Positions 37,615 to 51,300 are shown, counted from the stretch's first letter. The stretch: DNA of 64,000 nt from Craterostigma plantagineum (GCA_027422505.1 JAPQWV010000017.1:19469501-19533500), one strand, 5' to 3'. Notes: generated by a model not told the origin, from the sequence alone. Numbers and translations are program-made.

Positions 37615-37720
37615 AGCCCAATACAACTGGGCTATAAATAATTGGGCCTATTTACAGCCCAAATAAGTATTGAGCTTGGCCCATTTAGTATCTAGTCGAA
37701 GCACATAAAATTTAGGGTTT
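37615..37720 (+). promoter_or_regulatory. Site II (TGGGCY) cluster and telo-box in the eL38 promoter
   Basis: Between 37,615 and 37,683 there are five TGGGCY-type words on both strands (AGCCCA, TGGGCT, TGGGCC, AGCCCA, GGCCCA). A TAGGGTTT telo-box follows at 37,713-37,720, some 75 bp before the start codon. Site II plus telo-box promoters are known for plant ribosomal-protein genes and drive expression in dividing cells. Confidence 0.75.
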
Positions 37721-37794
37721 TCACTGTGAGAATACCGCAGCCGTATTACGCCAACCATCGGATAAGCTGTGTAAGTTCTGTCTCAGCAAAAGAA

Positions 37795-38610
<816 letters not shown>

Positions 38611-38897
38611 GGAAGGCCTCAACTAAATGTTTCAGTATGGATTGTTTTTATTAATGGAGGCTATTTTCTAGTACGGTGTTGCTTCGAAACTACATTACTT
38701 TGCTCTTCTTTTGAGTTTGTATCTTCTTCGACTTGCGGAACAGTTTCGTGATATGTAAACTGAACTGTTTGTGTTCATTATTTATGATCTATCGAAACTT
38801 CGAGTGTTCTGCTAAACCCTAAAAGATGCAAGAATTTCAAATTAAGTCAGTATCAAGAACCGCCAAGAGTTCTGGTATCTGATTAATATATCAATAA

Positions 38898-39559
38898 GGG
38901 GGTGTTTGTTTCAAGTGATCCAACATTACGGTGATACGCACATCACTATGTGGGTATCACCGGAATGTGGATTAAGGTGATATGTCATCAGTGTGTTTGT
39001 TTTAAGGTGATATTTCATTTTCCAGATCAACGTGATATTGGAGTATTCTGTTTGTTTAATCACTGTGATGAGTAGGGTGACTGTATAAATGTCATGGCCC
39101 TATACATATGACTTAAATAATGTGAAATTTTTTTAAGGTGATATTTTATGTGATAATCATTAATATATTAAAAAATATACATTTAATTTGTAAGTATTAT
39201 TTATATTTATACTTTTTCTAAATATAAGTTTTAATATTTTTAAAATAACTGAAATATTTTTAAGATTTAATTATGTTAATCACGTAATTATATTTATAAT
39301 GGCATATAAAGTAATAATGTTAATATATGAGGGGTATTCTTGTCTATTAAAAAGTTAGATAGATCCCATGATCACCGTGATGTTGGATCACCTAGGTTTT
39401 TTAGGGTGATATGAAATATGAAACATCACTCCATTTTCATCACCTAGGTGATCCATCATTCCGGTGATGTTTCATCACCTAGACTAAACAAACACAGTGA
39501 TAAGTGATAAACGAGAGGATCACGGTGATGTTTTGGAAGATCATCCCAAAACCACCCCC
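38898..39559. mobile_element. PIF/Harbinger-type MITE
   Basis: Flanked by TAA on both sides (38,895-38,897 and 39,560-39,562), with inverted ends GGGGGTGTTTGTTT and AAAACCACCCCC. Repeated GTGATCC/GGATCAC and CATCACC words pair across the element. Non-coding. It starts about 290 bp after the eL38 stop codon. 39,563-39,897 shows no gene. Confidence 0.75.
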
Positions 39560-39912
39560 TAAGTGCCAAGAAATCTCATATCTGATTAATTAATTCAGTC
39601 AGTTGACAAACATGGCATTTCCTATCCAGTGACGGACGCAGGATCTTATGGTCGTGGGGGTCGAAAACTATTTTTTTTCCTATACATACTAGAAGAGTTA
39701 ACATCATACATAGAGCCGTCAAAAATGACCCGCATCCCACGGGGCGTTTTGACAGAACTAATCATATGGAAAATATGCAGTGCATTTCTCCATCTCCAAC
39801 CATTACTCTATAAATACAGTTGCTACAGTATAATTTCTCCAAATATAGAGTTTGAACATTATCGCCAAACTCCAAACATTTCCTCTACATTTTACTCTAT
39901 ACAGAATATTCT

Positions 39913-40697
39913 TTTTTTTTTGTGGAATGATGATTTCATTTACCACATACGTCCCAGGTTTACATCAAATGTTCGACAGCTATATAAGAAACTTACGCCA
40001 CTTGACTAACAACAAAAATGGCTCGATAAATGTCAGTTCTAGCAATTTTGTCAAAATGACCAAAGCACTGAGCTGCTCCACTGTGAGACTTCCTGCTTCT
40101 TGTATTCTTCTGTACCGCTCACACCGAATATGGTAAAGTGGCGCAGCATAGACAACAACCTTTATACCGTACTGGGCATGTCTGTTCCTACCTTCTACTG
40201 CCATCCAATCGCACATCGCCTCAAACTGTTGGACTGCAACTCCCATATGCACCCAATTTACAATCTGTGTAATCACCTGCTGACTATACACACAAGCCAG
40301 GAATATATGCTCCACTGATTCTTCCTCCACCTCACATAGCCTACAACTGGTACAATTGATATTTAACCCCCAACTAATCAATTTATCAACTGTGAGCACC
40401 TTCCTTTGGAGGATCAGCCATAGAACAAATGAATGCTTAGGTGTGTTAAATCGGTTCCATACAGCTTTGGAAAAGGGAAACACTGTCAAGTCCCCCTTAA
40501 GCCAATTATAGCCACTCAGGACTGTGTCGTTTCCATTCGGGGTATGCAGCCACTTCTTGCCTTGATATCCCAGCCTGAATCTCTCTTTCAGTTTGTGGAG
40601 TTTCCTCCAATGCCAACTAGAATCAGCCGAAGGAATGAAATCCCAGAAAGTAGTACCTTTTAAGTAGATAACATTAACCCACTTAATCCAAATGGTG
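39913..40697 (-). mobile_element. 5'-truncated LINE, copy 2
   Basis: A perfect 15-bp duplication TATACAGAATATTCT flanks it (39,898-39,912 and 40,698-40,712). A T run at 39,912-39,921 is the poly(A) tail of a minus-strand insert. The frame 40,489-39,980 reads AVWNRFNTPKHSFVLWLILQ and CRLCEVEEESVEHIFLAC, the zinc-binding domain after a LINE reverse transcriptase. It is the same family and nearly the same truncation point as copy 1 at 63-886. Confidence 0.9.
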
Positions 40698-41080
40698 TAT
40701 ACAGAATATTCTCATTATATTCAATTATATATTAATTTGTATTATAACATCATATAATTAATTATTGAAAAAACACTTTGTAGAAAATAAATTATCTAAA
40801 TTAGTAATACAAATTTATTTTATATCATAGATTTTACTAAATTATATTAATTTATATTATAAATTTTTATATAATATTTCCAAAGTAGATAAAAACATGT
40901 AAAAGAACTACAACTATATAGATTAATTGAAGACCGAATTGATTAATGATAAGCATATTATTCGATTTTTACTAATTCAATATTAGAAATTGAAATTATT
41001 TTGTTATTATTAAATAATTATTAAAATATAAATATTCTTTTATATAGTACATAAACTTATTGAAAAATACTTAAATATTA

Positions 41081-41317
41081 CCCCTCCGTCCCGCTAATTT
41101 TATCACATTTTTCCATTCCATGCTTCCCAATAATTTTATCACCTTTCCTTTTTGGGTAAAAAATTAAACACCATTTTAAATGTAATTAGAGGAAAAAGTA
41201 AATGGTGGGAATAATTAGGAAAAAGTTATAAATTTAAGCAAGTTGTTATATCAAATCACATTGTACTATATATTATTATAATAATGCCATCTTAATTTGT
41301 TGTTGGGACAGAGGGAA
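41081..41317. mobile_element. Stowaway-type (Tc1/mariner) MITE
   Basis: The ends CCCCTCCGTCCCGCTAATTT and GGGACAGAGGGAA match the CTCCCTCCGTCCC terminal repeat of Stowaway elements. TA flanks both sides. About 237 bp, AT-rich and non-coding. 40,713-41,080 is AT-rich with no gene. Confidence 0.8.
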
Positions 41318-41402
41318 TATTAGTTTTAGATAAATTAATTAATTAAAATGCAGATTTAATTAAATATTACATTTATTATTTTTACTCTAATTAACAATCA
41401 GA

Positions 41403-41404
<2 letters not shown>

Positions 41405-41482
<78 letters not shown>
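41405..41482. repeat. (TC)n microsatellite
   Basis: About 39 uninterrupted TC units. Confidence 0.97.
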
Positions 41483-41484
<2 letters not shown>

Positions 41485-41777
41485 ATGCACTATGCATTAA
41501 TGTTCATCGACTCCATCATAAGATGACTGCAACTCACGTTTTTCTCTCAAAATCCGAAATTGATTTAAACACCAAAATTAATGAAAATTAAAGCATCAAA
41601 TAAGTCGAAAAAAAAAGAGAGATACTGATATAGAGGGTGAGACCAAGCAAGTTCGGGGTCAAAGCGAAACACTCTTATGGCAAAATCCGGCAGCTCGGGG
41701 TATTAAACGCACAATTGGATAATCAAAACAGGTTATCATGCTCAATTTTGATTTGAAAAAGGTTTCATCAGTTTACT

Positions 41778-42445
41778 TGATAGGGGTAACTATCGGATTA
41801 GCATTCCTCCTAACTTGGATATCTGACAAGTGGTACTGTTCTCGATAAAGGACCAGGTAAGAGGGATATCTGGGGACCAAAGGCCTTGTACGGAATTAGT
41901 ACGAATGGCGCGCCTGGTAAAAGAGTTTGAGCGGGAAATATAGGGTGTAGCCGACCAGGGGACACGTGGAAGGCGTCGATTGGCTGACATGAAAACCAGG
42001 AAGGGGCGTGCCAGTCTGACAACAATACACCTGCGACGAGTGGTCCCCAAAAGGACGTCGAGCTGGCAATAGGGGAACAGAACGGATATATGGGAAAGAG
42101 AAAGGGCAAATGTCAACAAGACTTTACACAATACACTAAAACACTTAGATTTTTTCCTCTGTAGTCGTCTTCTTCATCTGTTTTACACCATTAATGCACT
42201 GTAACGAGTGGCGTGAGTCTGATGGTGTATTTCTCAACCGTGAATAGTGGAAACTGTTCCTGGCGGCCCGTGGACGTAGGACATCTGTCCGAACCACGTA
42301 AAATCGGTGTCTATCGTGTTCTTTTCCTTTTCTAACACTGAAACACACATCCTAACGCACGCAAAAACGTTAGACCTAGCCCGTTTCACTCGTCAACCAT
42401 CTTCCCCGAACCTAAATCTCGTTGATCGGGGTCATACCCGCATCA
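41778..42445 (-). mobile_element. Solo LTR of a Gypsy-like element
   Basis: Inverted ends TGATAGGGGTA and TACCCGCATCA (TG...CA) are flanked by a perfect 5-bp duplication TTACT (41,773-41,777 and 42,446-42,450). The interior has no coding match and resembles LTR sequence (GTGGACGTAGGAC, GAACCACGTAAAATC). The strand is uncertain. It is inserted in sequence related to the MITE at 25,394: GGGGTATTAAACGCACAA lies on the left (41,697-41,714), and GAGGGTATTAAACACACAA with matching downstream text lies on the right (42,455-42,575). Confidence 0.85.
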
Positions 42446-42450
42446 TTACT

Positions 42451-42575
42451 GTTTGAGGGTATTAAACACACAATTTCTTGCAGGTAAATACTGAACAAGA
42501 GGAAATCTTTCGATGGATACTGAACAGGAATTTAAACTCTAAAAGGGCCCGAAAGAATTTCCCATGTTATTCATT
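42451..42575. mobile_element. Right-end fragment of the 25,394-type MULE MITE
   Basis: GGGTATTAAACACACAA, then TACTGAACAAGAGG, GGATACTGAACAGGAATTT and AAAGAATTTCCC run in the same order as the right end of the element at 25,394-26,451. The matching left part is on the other side of the solo LTR. Confidence 0.55.
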
Positions 42576-43199
42576 GGTCATGGATTTAATTCCATGATTG
42601 GTACGTTGTTTGGTGGTACTAAGAGCATCTCCAATACTGCAAACGCAAACGCGAACGCAAAATTGCAGTAAAACTATTCCAACAGTACTGCAAACGCAAA
42701 CGCAAAATGCATTTTTTGTTTTCTCTCTTTTGCTTTCAAACAATGCGTTTGACGTTTAAAAATTGCAAATAAGTCCTTTACTTGTATTGATTTATTAAAT
42801 CGAACATATAAAATTATAAAATAAATAAAAATTTATTAATGAATTTAAAAATTGCATATTACGATTATATTGACATAATAAATATTATTTTAACATTGAC
42901 AATTATTTTAGTAATAATTTTTTTATTTTGTTGTTAATTTATATTTTATTTATATGTAATATAATTAATATTGTTTTGACCAGATATATAATTTAAAGTA
43001 TTTTACAAAATATCACAATAAAGACTTAAAATTACCACGCATATGAATTACACTAATAAAACAACACCATTGAAACAAAATGTCAAAATAACTAAGTACT
43101 GAAATAAAAATATATCATAATTTTAAAAATAACGCACATGTACGGAAATGAAAACACATCACAAAATATTAACCTAAGATCAATTTAGTAATCTAGCAA

Positions 43200-44156
43200 A
43201 TTAGCATTGCTTCCTCCAATAATATTGAAAAGCTAGCCAAATGGATCGATTGGAAATGGATATGGTTGGGCTTGTTGATCTCTTTTCCCCAAAATGCATG
43301 CTTTTTCAGCTTCAAGATATGCTCTGGACGTTATGGAGCTGACATCTTAAAACAAAATTTTGTTTACTTCCCTCATTTCTTTTAGAGCGTGGGACTTGTT
43401 TTGCATTTCTAACTGATGTTTCAATTGTTCGTTTGTTTTCTTCAACTCATCAAAAAGTTTGATGTTTGTTTCCTACACGGTGTTGATGACCGACGAAGTA
43501 CCTTCATTTATCTTTCTTCTTAGTTTAGCTTTCTTCACCCCAATAGGTCTTTCCGACGGAGAAGCACCAACATATGTGTCCGAGACTCTAAGTCAAAGAA
43601 AACAAAGACAGACCTGGTGATGCTTGGCCGATAGACTCGGGAGTGAGGTTTCCTGAGTCAGAAGATGTATAATGACCAGATTCTTTTTGTTTTTTGCTTA
43701 GCACCATCATTAAATTTTTCAAAATTCTTAGTGATGTCCCAAACATGATCATATTTCCATCCAGCTTTGTATTTAGGATCTTCTCTGAATAGTTTTTTTA
43801 CTCTGACCATCTGTAATTTAATAGTTATGATCATGCTGAATATAAAAAGAAGAATAAATTTTAATACTTACTACATCGTCATTCGAAGCGCCACTTTGAT
43901 GTATGTTTTGTACTGCTTTTATGCAAGCATGTAGTCTCTTGGCTGCTGTCTCGACCGTTTGAATTCGTCCTTGCAGATCTCTTACTACGAACTTCCCAAT
44001 TCTCAAGTTTTTCTTCATTGAAAGCTTGTTTAACACGAGACCAAAATTGATCAGATGATTGATACACCCCAGCATTGGGTCCTGAGAAATTGCCATATAT
44101 ACTTGACATAAGAGGATATCTTCATCAGGAATATAGGAAGTTGTTCGGATCGACAT
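43200..44156 (-). pseudogene. PIF/Harbinger second protein (Myb/SANT-like plus NAM-associated region)
   Basis: The minus-strand text has YIPDEDILLCQVYMAISQDP (trihelix/Myb-like start, family pattern EDxLLCxAWxxxSxDPxxG) and a helix-rich VETAAKRLHACIKAVQNIHQ. After a gap come FREDPKYKAGWKYDHVWDI-like and FDELKKTNEQLKHQLEMQ-like fragments of the NAM-associated C-terminal region. These proteins act with the transposase in DNA binding and nuclear import. Frames change several times, so it is inactive. Confidence 0.7.
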
Positions 44157-44269
44157 TATTACAAGAAGTTAGATGTCATATATGTTTTTTCTATGAGGTT
44201 GGAAATTTTAATTCCTATTACAACATTATATGTTCTTTTATAGTGAAAAAATGTTGTCTTTCATATGTT

Positions 44270-45115
44270 GGCATATGGTGTTGCAGCAGACGCTATGGAT
44301 GAGTATGTCAAATTTGGGAACTGCACACGAAGGTATGAAAAGGTTCTGCTGAGCGGTATTAGAGGAATTTAGCTAGCGTTATCTGAGAAAGCCCAATTCT
44401 GACGATATTTCTAAACTACTCTGTATTGGTCAGAAATGTGGTTTTCCAGGAATGTTAGGGAGTTTAGATTGTCTGCATTGGGGGTGGAAAAATTGTCCTA
44501 CAGGTTGGGCCGGGCAATACAGATCGTAGTGGCAAGCCTACAATTATTCTTGAAGCCGTAGCTGATTATGATATTTGGATATGGCATGCTTACTTTGTTT
44601 TGGCAGGCTCCAACAACGATATCAGCATATTAGAGTCGTCTCATCTTTTCTTGGATCTAACTAAAGGAATTGCTCCTCCAGCTCACTATGTAATTCAAGG
44701 AAAAGAATTTAAAATGGGTTGTTATTTGGCTGATAGCATATATCCGAAGCGGCCTACACTCGTGCAAATGATTGATGATCCATGCGGTCCCAAAAAAAAT
44801 ATTTTGCAATGAAACAAGAAACATACAGAAAAGACGTTGAACATGCACGGAGTTGTTCACGTTTCGGAATTGTAGATGGGTCGGTACTATTGGAAAAAAG
44901 AGGCACTACATGATATAATAAGGATGTACATAATTTTGCATAACATGGTTGTCGAGGACAAACGTGATGTAAATGCACCAATTGAAATTGAGATGGAAAC
45001 GCCAACGCCGGATATTGAATTGGCAATAGATATGCTCGATTTCAAGAGTTCATATATCGGTGCAAAAAAATTAGAAACAAAGATGATCACATTGTTGTAC
45101 TTTGGAATGAGCTAA
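44270..45115 (+). pseudogene. PIF/Harbinger DDE transposase, decayed
   Basis: The best frame (44,600-44,812) reads GSNNDISILESSHLFLDL, then MGCYLADSIYPKRPTLVQMI, the conserved DDE_Tnp_4 block with the second catalytic Asp in SNND. Upstream fragments in other frames include an RxYE-like segment and GLRLSALG-like text; downstream is HNMVVEDKRDVNAP, near the family C-terminus. Stops and frame changes throughout. Confidence 0.8.
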
Positions 45116-45499
45116 TTGATCATTTATGGGAGGAATACACTACTTTCGAGACTTAAAAATTATCTATCTTTTATTTGTACAACGTGTATCTCAATGTGTT
45201 TCAATTGTTATGTTGTGTAATTTCGATATTTTAATAAATATCTTGTTCTAATTTTTAATATGTATAAGTAATAATTTGCTTAAATATTTTCTAAATCAAA
45301 TTAAAAGAATATTGTGGTTAATTTGTAAAGTAGTAACATATAGGGGCAAAATGAAAAGTTATAAAAATTGGTATGAAAGGCAATATTACAGGAATATTCT
45401 TTTGCGTTTGCAATTGATAGTTTGAGAACAATTACTGCAAACTATGGCTGTTACTGCAAAATGTGTTTGTGTTTGCAGTTGACTATTGGAGATGAATAA

Positions 45500-46202
45500 G
45501 ACATTCCATGTTTTGATCCGACAATTAGTGTCATTGGGGGTGTCTGAAATAAACTCATAACCGTCGGATCATTGTGGTGTGTGAAATAACATCATAGTCG
45601 ATTGAATGTGGATGAAAAAAAGTCTGATAGTCACGTGACTAGGGATAAGTTATGTGAACTTGATTCCCACTTGAATAGATTATATTTTCTGTCGGTTTTT
45701 GTCCCATGTGGACCTTTTTTCCCCATGTGGGAGTGTTGTGCCCCCTTTGTGGGGTTTTGTTCCTCTTTTGAGGACTTGTTTCCGTTTGGCGCAATGTAAC
45801 CAAACGGCTCTGTATGTCGTTTAGCACGTTTGTACGTTTGTTTTTTAATGGCAAGCTTTCGATTGAAAAAAAAAATCCACTTGAATTTCTAATCTTCCTT
45901 TCTTTCTTTTTTTTTTTTATGTGGACTTGTCATGCGATAGCTGAACATTAGGTTTAGATTTGCTTCAAACTCAATTTCGTTGAAATGCAGGGGTGGGAAC
46001 GCTACTCACATGTCAAGAAGATTATATGGAAAATTGGACTCTTACCAAAGCTAATGTTAGGTTAAGTTATGTTTCAGAATGAATTCAATGGTAACGTGGA
46101 GATTAGGATGCGATATATATCCCGACAACATTTTCTTTACAGTTGTAATTATAAGATTTACATTTAACATATGCGTTAGGGTGCGGTGTCAAGTACTATA
46201 TC
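45500..46202. other. Intergenic, no gene seen
   Basis: Mixed AT-rich sequence with a T-rich patch near 45,893-45,918; no motif recognised. Confidence 0.4.
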
Positions 46203-46878
46203 TAGGGGTGTTCATCGGTCGGTTCGGTTCGATTTTGTCAAATTTCGGTTCGGTTTTTCGGTTTTCGGTTTTACGTATGCTTAATCTGATATCTGAACCA
46301 TTTTAATTTGGTTCGGTTCGATTTTTTTATATTTCGGTTCGGTTTTTTTTCGGTTCGGTTTTTCGGTTAGGAATTTAATATCAACCAAAAACATATTATG
46401 AGCTCAAACTACATAAAACAATTTATGGTTATTAAAAAACAAAGAAGATTTATGGAACGTGTCATGTAGCAAAATAATTCAAAGGTCCGAAAAAACAACA
46501 TGAAAATGGAACAAAATCTAACAGAAATATAAAAACATTCATCTGAAGATACTATAAATTATGTGGGAGAAAAATAATATTTGATTGGTGAGGAAAACAT
46601 CACCTAAAAATGGAAAAAAAATATACCAATGAAATTATATTTACTGTGTTGTTTACGAAAACAAATGATTTTTTATATTTTCTATTTTTAATGTAGTATA
46701 ATAATTTCAGTTCGGTTTTTCGGTTTTACGTATGGTTAATCCGATATTCGAACCATTTTAATTTGGTTCGGTTCGGTTTTTGACAATTCGGTTCGGTTTT
46801 TTTCGGTTCCGGTCTTTTCGGTTCGGTTCTTACGGTTCGGTCGTTTTTTCTGTTTTTCCATTAGTTTGAATACCCCTA
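46203..46878. mobile_element. Non-autonomous hAT element, group F (CGGTTCGGTTTTTCGG repeats)
   Basis: The ends are TAGGGGTGTTCATCGGTCGG and TTTGAATACCCCTA, with a perfect 8-bp duplication ACTATATC (46,195-46,202 and 46,879-46,886). Subterminal regions are built of GGTTCGGTTTTTCGG. The core is AT-rich and non-coding. Confidence 0.9.
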
Positions 46879-46936
46879 ACTATATCCTATATCGGGTTTG
46901 ATAAAAAAAAATGTTGTGACATGCATATATATATAA

Positions 46937-46967
46937 GTACTACTACTACTAATAATAATAATAGTAC

Positions 46968-47011
<44 letters not shown>
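46937..47011. repeat. (TAC)n/(TAA)n microsatellite
   Basis: A few TAC units followed by about 20 AAT/TAA units with two GTACT interruptions. Confidence 0.95.
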
Positions 47012-47014
<3 letters not shown>

Positions 47015-47833
47015 GTACTGTGCGGTGTGTACAACAATAATATGATAATAAAAAAGTCGTCTAATTAATTAACATGTTGATATTTGTGGTAAATAAAGGT
47101 TTTGTACCATTTACATTAGTATTTAATATATATTACTACAGATTTCCATTACAAGTTTTTCCCATTTCTTAGGTTGGTTTAATTAGTAATATAGATATAA
47201 TTCGGGTAAAAAAAAGAAAATCTGCGTGAATGAGATTTATTATTGTGTTGTCCAGAATTGGTATGGTATGCTAGGATATTGTAATTATTAAACTGGATTA
47301 TAGGGTTTCTGCCAGAAAGTTAATGAAATTAGTCTTAGTGATGTAATTAATAATCTTCCAGTAATTTAATACAATTAGTCTAACAAAACTTATATGTATT
47401 GTTCAGAACTCCAATGGTCGAAAAAATTCGTGGACAACCATCATGTAAATATATAATTCCTAGTAAGGTGGAAATACAACAAACATATAATTCATAACCC
47501 TTTTTTTCTCTCTTTTTATGAATTACATCACTAAGAGAGACTAATTTCTATAACTTTCTGGCAGATACACTATAATCCAGTGTATTTCCTAGCAGACCAT
47601 TCCAATTCTGAACAACACAGTAATAAATGGGAGTTACTATTTATCGCCCCTTTTACTTGTTACCGCCCCCTAAAGGGTTGAAAAAAGACGTTTATGCCCC
47701 TATGTTATTTAAATTAATTTAAAAGATAAAATATAATAAAAAGTCAGAATTTTATTTAAAATCCTTTACTACGCAACACTATTCAAATCACACATCCAAA
47801 TCAAACTAAAAAACAGAGAATTTGCAAATCGAA

Positions 47834-49809
47834 ATGGATCGACGAGGCGGAAACGGAAAGGGAAAGGGGGTGTTGTCACTATTGGTAAGAAAATTGTCGT
47901 AAATTCATTCGTACGTAGATATATTGTCGAAAACGGGTCGAAATAGGCTGAAAAACGGTCGATCGGACGCGAAATAGGACGAAAAAGGCACGGCCGAAAC
48001 GAAATTTCGGCCGGCCAAGTCACGACCGAAACGTGATTTCGGTCGGCCAAGGCACGACCGAAATCAGATTTCGGTCGTTACCTTGGCCGACCGAAATCAT
48101 GTTTCGGTTGCAACGTGTTTCGGTCGGATCTGTCACAACCGAAACCCGATTTCGGTCAGATCATCGGCGACCGAAAGTCGATTTCGGCCGTGCCTGACAC
48201 CGACCGAAATCGGATTTCGGTCATGTCAGTGTCCGACTGAAATTCATTTTCGGTTGAATTTTTTTTTAAATAATTATCTAATTGCAGACCAAGGGTGGGA
48301 AGTCCCTAATCGGAGGGAGCAGCAGACCCCCCCCCCCCCGTTGGACGATTCTGGAGAGCGTCATACGAGGGCGTGCGGCACGCATCCGTTCGTAGGGAAC
48401 GGGAGCAGGAGAGGCGGCAGCGAGCGGCTGATTCTCATTCCGTATATGCGGATCACGATCCGCATGCGGATGAGGAGGCACATGCGGATGAGGAGGTGCC
48501 CTACAATGCGGCATCGTTTGAGTCATCCGACGACGATGCGATACCGGTCTCCTCACGTAAGTCCCTTATCCATTCATTATAAACTGGTATTCGATGTAGT
48601 GTCTTAATATACGTACAACAAATTAAATTTATTTTTTGGGTATTCGAAAAAAATAAAATAGGGAGCAAGCGCTCCAGGGTCGTAGATGACGATTCCTGGA
48701 GGGTGCAGGGGCCACAGCCAGGTGGTCCAGAAGATGGCGAGGTGATCCCTAGTTACTTGGAGCACATCGCGCCCCGCATCTGAATGGATGAGGAGGAGAG
48801 ACCCCTGCTGAAGTGCGAGCAGCGTGCGTCAGTGCTTCGGTCGCTTAAGCAGTGGTACTGCCAATTCCCGCCGGAGACGCAGAGCGAGATAGATGGCACG
48901 GGGCTTAGCCACCTCCCAGATGCCATGCTGGGACACTTGGACCAGCCTCTTCTGAGCGCTTTTGTGGAGCGTTGGCACCCCGACACGAACACCTTTCACA
49001 TGCCGTGGGGAGAGACGACGATTATGCTCCATGACGTCGAGCAGATCCTGCGTATCCCTATCGAGGGCAGCACGGTATCGGGCTCACCAGACGCCGGCGA
49101 CCAGCAGATCGCAGCGAGGGAAATTATGGGCGTCAACGCAGACGCGCTGAGGGGATTATGGAGAGGCGGTGTGGTTGCGTGGAAAGACGTGACGCAGAGG
49201 ATGCGGGAGGGAAATAGGCGGGGTTACAGGCAATCGCTTGGCTTTGGATTGTATTTCGGTCGACGCTGTTCGTCGACAAGAGCGGGAACCGGGTGAAGCC
49301 CGATATCATGCACGAGTGCTTCCGCTCGCTGCCAGATGCCAGTTATTACTCGTGGGGTTCGGCCGCTCTTGCTTACCTCTATCGCCAGCTTGGCCTCGCA
49401 AGCCGAGCGGATTTTAGGGGTTTAGCTGGGTGCCTGTCGTTACTACAGGCGTGGATCTACGAGTACTTCCCGTGCTTCCGCCCACACCGTCTGTTGTCGT
49501 TACTACATGAACTGGTATGAGCGACATTCGCACCCGCGTCTGTTGTCGTCAGTGTCGGGATCCTCTTCGAGCACCATACCCCCGCGCAGCCACTCCGACT
49601 ACTTACGTAATTTAATGCGATTTGACCTTTTGAAATTTGTATGTTTAATCAATTTTTATATATATCAATCCCGTGTACAGTGGTACAGCTCGATGTATGC
49701 GATTAGCACTGAGATGCTAGGTACGTTGCAGCTCCACGACCAGGAGGAGACGGAGCGCTACAGAGGCAGGCTGGACGACATGAACGAACGCTGGCGCAAT
49801 GCCCCGTGA
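47834..49809 (+). pseudogene. Plant mobile domain (PMD) gene of the MULE
   Basis: Exon 1 (47,834-47,884, MDRRGGNGKGKGVLSLL) ends at GTAAGA; exon 2 starts at 48,288 after TTGCAG; a third starts at 48,662. The core reads GHLDQPLLSAFVERWHPD, FHMPWGETTIMLHDVEQIL and, in another frame, YSWGSAALAYLYRQLG, as in PMD (aminotransferase-like) proteins such as MAIN/MAIL1. Before it lies an arginine/acid-rich linker (ADEEAHADEEVPYNAASF). Lesions: a C13 run at 48,327-48,339 puts exon 2 out of frame with the linker, a TGA at 48,781 replaces an expected Trp codon, and frames change near 49,230 and 49,500. Cellular PMD proteins silence transposons; a role for the element-borne copy is unknown. Confidence 0.85.
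47994..48255. repeat. Left array of CCGAAAT...TTTCGG palindromes in intron 1 of the PMD gene
   Basis: Eight units begin at 47,994, 48,026, 48,058, 48,091, 48,139, 48,171, 48,204 and 48,237; steps are 32-33 bp except one of 48. Each unit is an 18-19 bp imperfect palindrome such as CCGAAATCGGATTTCGG, separated by variable spacers. All lie in the predicted intron 47,885-48,287. Confidence 0.9.
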
Positions 49810-49984
49810 GACTGCGTACTATCTTCTTTGTCCATCGTTGTGTATCGGACCCGTTTTTTTTATTTATAATATTTCTCTGTATCGGACACGTACTTTTTTT
49901 TATTTATATTATTTCTATGTATCGGACACGTACTTTGTTTATTTATGTTATTTCTATGTATTGGACGCGTATTTTTTTTATTGA

Positions 49985-51300
49985 TTACGTTTAATAAATA
50001 TTAATAATATAGGAAAAAATAACATTAAAAAATATTAATATTAGAAAATAATAACATAAGAAAATATTAATAATAAGAAATAATATTAATATAGGAAATA
50101 ATAACATAAAAAATTATTAATAATAAGAAATAATATTAATAATATAGGAAATAATAACATTAAAAAATATTAATAATAAGAAATAATATTAATAATATAG
50201 GAAATAATAACATAAAAAATATTAATAATAAGAAATAATATTAATATAGGAATAATAACATAAGAAATAATATTAATATTAGAAAATAATAACATAAGAA
50301 ATAATATTAATATTAGAAAATAATAACATAAAAAATTTTAATAATAAGAAAAAATATTAATATTAGAAAATAATAACAAAAAAAATATTAATAATAAATA
50401 TGAAATAATAACACAAAAAAATATTAATAATAAGAAATAATATTAATATAGGAAATAATAACATAAAAAATTATTAATAATAAGAAATAATATTAATAAT
50501 ATAAGAAATAATAACATAAAAAAATATTAATAATAAGAAATAATATTAATAATATATGAATAATAACATAAAAAATATTAATAATAAGAAATAATATTAA
50601 TAATATACGAAATAATAACATAAAAAAATATAATAATAAGAAATAATATTACTATAGGAAATAATAACATAAAAAAATATTAATAACAAGAAATAATATT
50701 AATAATATATGAAACAATAACATAAAAAAATATTAATAATAAGAAATAATATTACTATAGGAAATAATAACATAAAAAATATTACTAATAAGAAATGATA
50801 TTAATATTAGAAAATAATAACATAAAAATATTAATAATAAGAAAAAATAATATTAGAAAATAATAACATTAAAAATATAAGAAATATTATTAATAATATA
50901 TGAAATAATAACATAAAAAATATTAATATTAAGAAATAATATTACTATAGGAAATAATAACATAAAAAAATATTAATAATAAGAAATAGTATTAATAATA
51001 TTGGAAATAATAACATAAAAAATATTAATATTACAAAATAATTACATAAATAATATAAAATAATAACATAAAATAATAAAATATTAAAATAATATTAATA
51101 ATATGACATAATAACATAAAAAATAATAACGTATAAAATAATATTAATAATATAATTTAATAACAACAAAATATTTAATAATATTATAAAATATTATTAG
51201 TAATAAAAAATTATAACATTTACAAATAATATTAATAATACAATTTAATAACATCAAAAATAAATAATAATATTATAAATTATTATTAATAATTACAATA
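49985..51300. repeat. AT-rich minisatellite between the convergent MULE genes
   Basis: About 1.3 kb of diverged tandem units of roughly 48 bp, with words such as TTAATAATAAGAAATAATAT followed by TAGGAAATAATAACATAAAA. It is almost free of G and C and non-coding. It lies between the PMD stop and the OTU frame. Confidence 0.9.

Larger units (their letters stand above)
42623..45496 (+). mobile_element. PIF/Harbinger transposon, decayed, with both genes
   Basis: TAA flanks both ends (42,620-42,622 and 45,497-45,499). The left end GAGCATCTCCAATACTGC and right end TATTGGAGATGAA are inverted, and ACTGCAAACGCAAAC-type words occur inside both. Two divergent genes lie between (Myb/SANT-like and DDE transposase), the usual PIF/Harbinger layout. 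2,874 bp. Confidence 0.85.

Noticed and set aside
41790..42131. 113-codon minus-strand frame
   Set aside because: It lies wholly inside a solo LTR with a clean TTACT duplication.
47994..48255. Regular palindromic repeats with spacers, CRISPR-like at first sight
   Set aside because: The host is a plant, repeats are imperfect and differ from unit to unit, spacers are about 15 bp, and the array is mirrored at the other end of a transposon.
48083..48262. Open frame through the left palindrome array with an 11-residue period (DRNxxSV)
   Set aside because: The period follows from the near-33-bp DNA repeat; the array lies between a good donor (47,885) and acceptor (48,287), so it is intronic.
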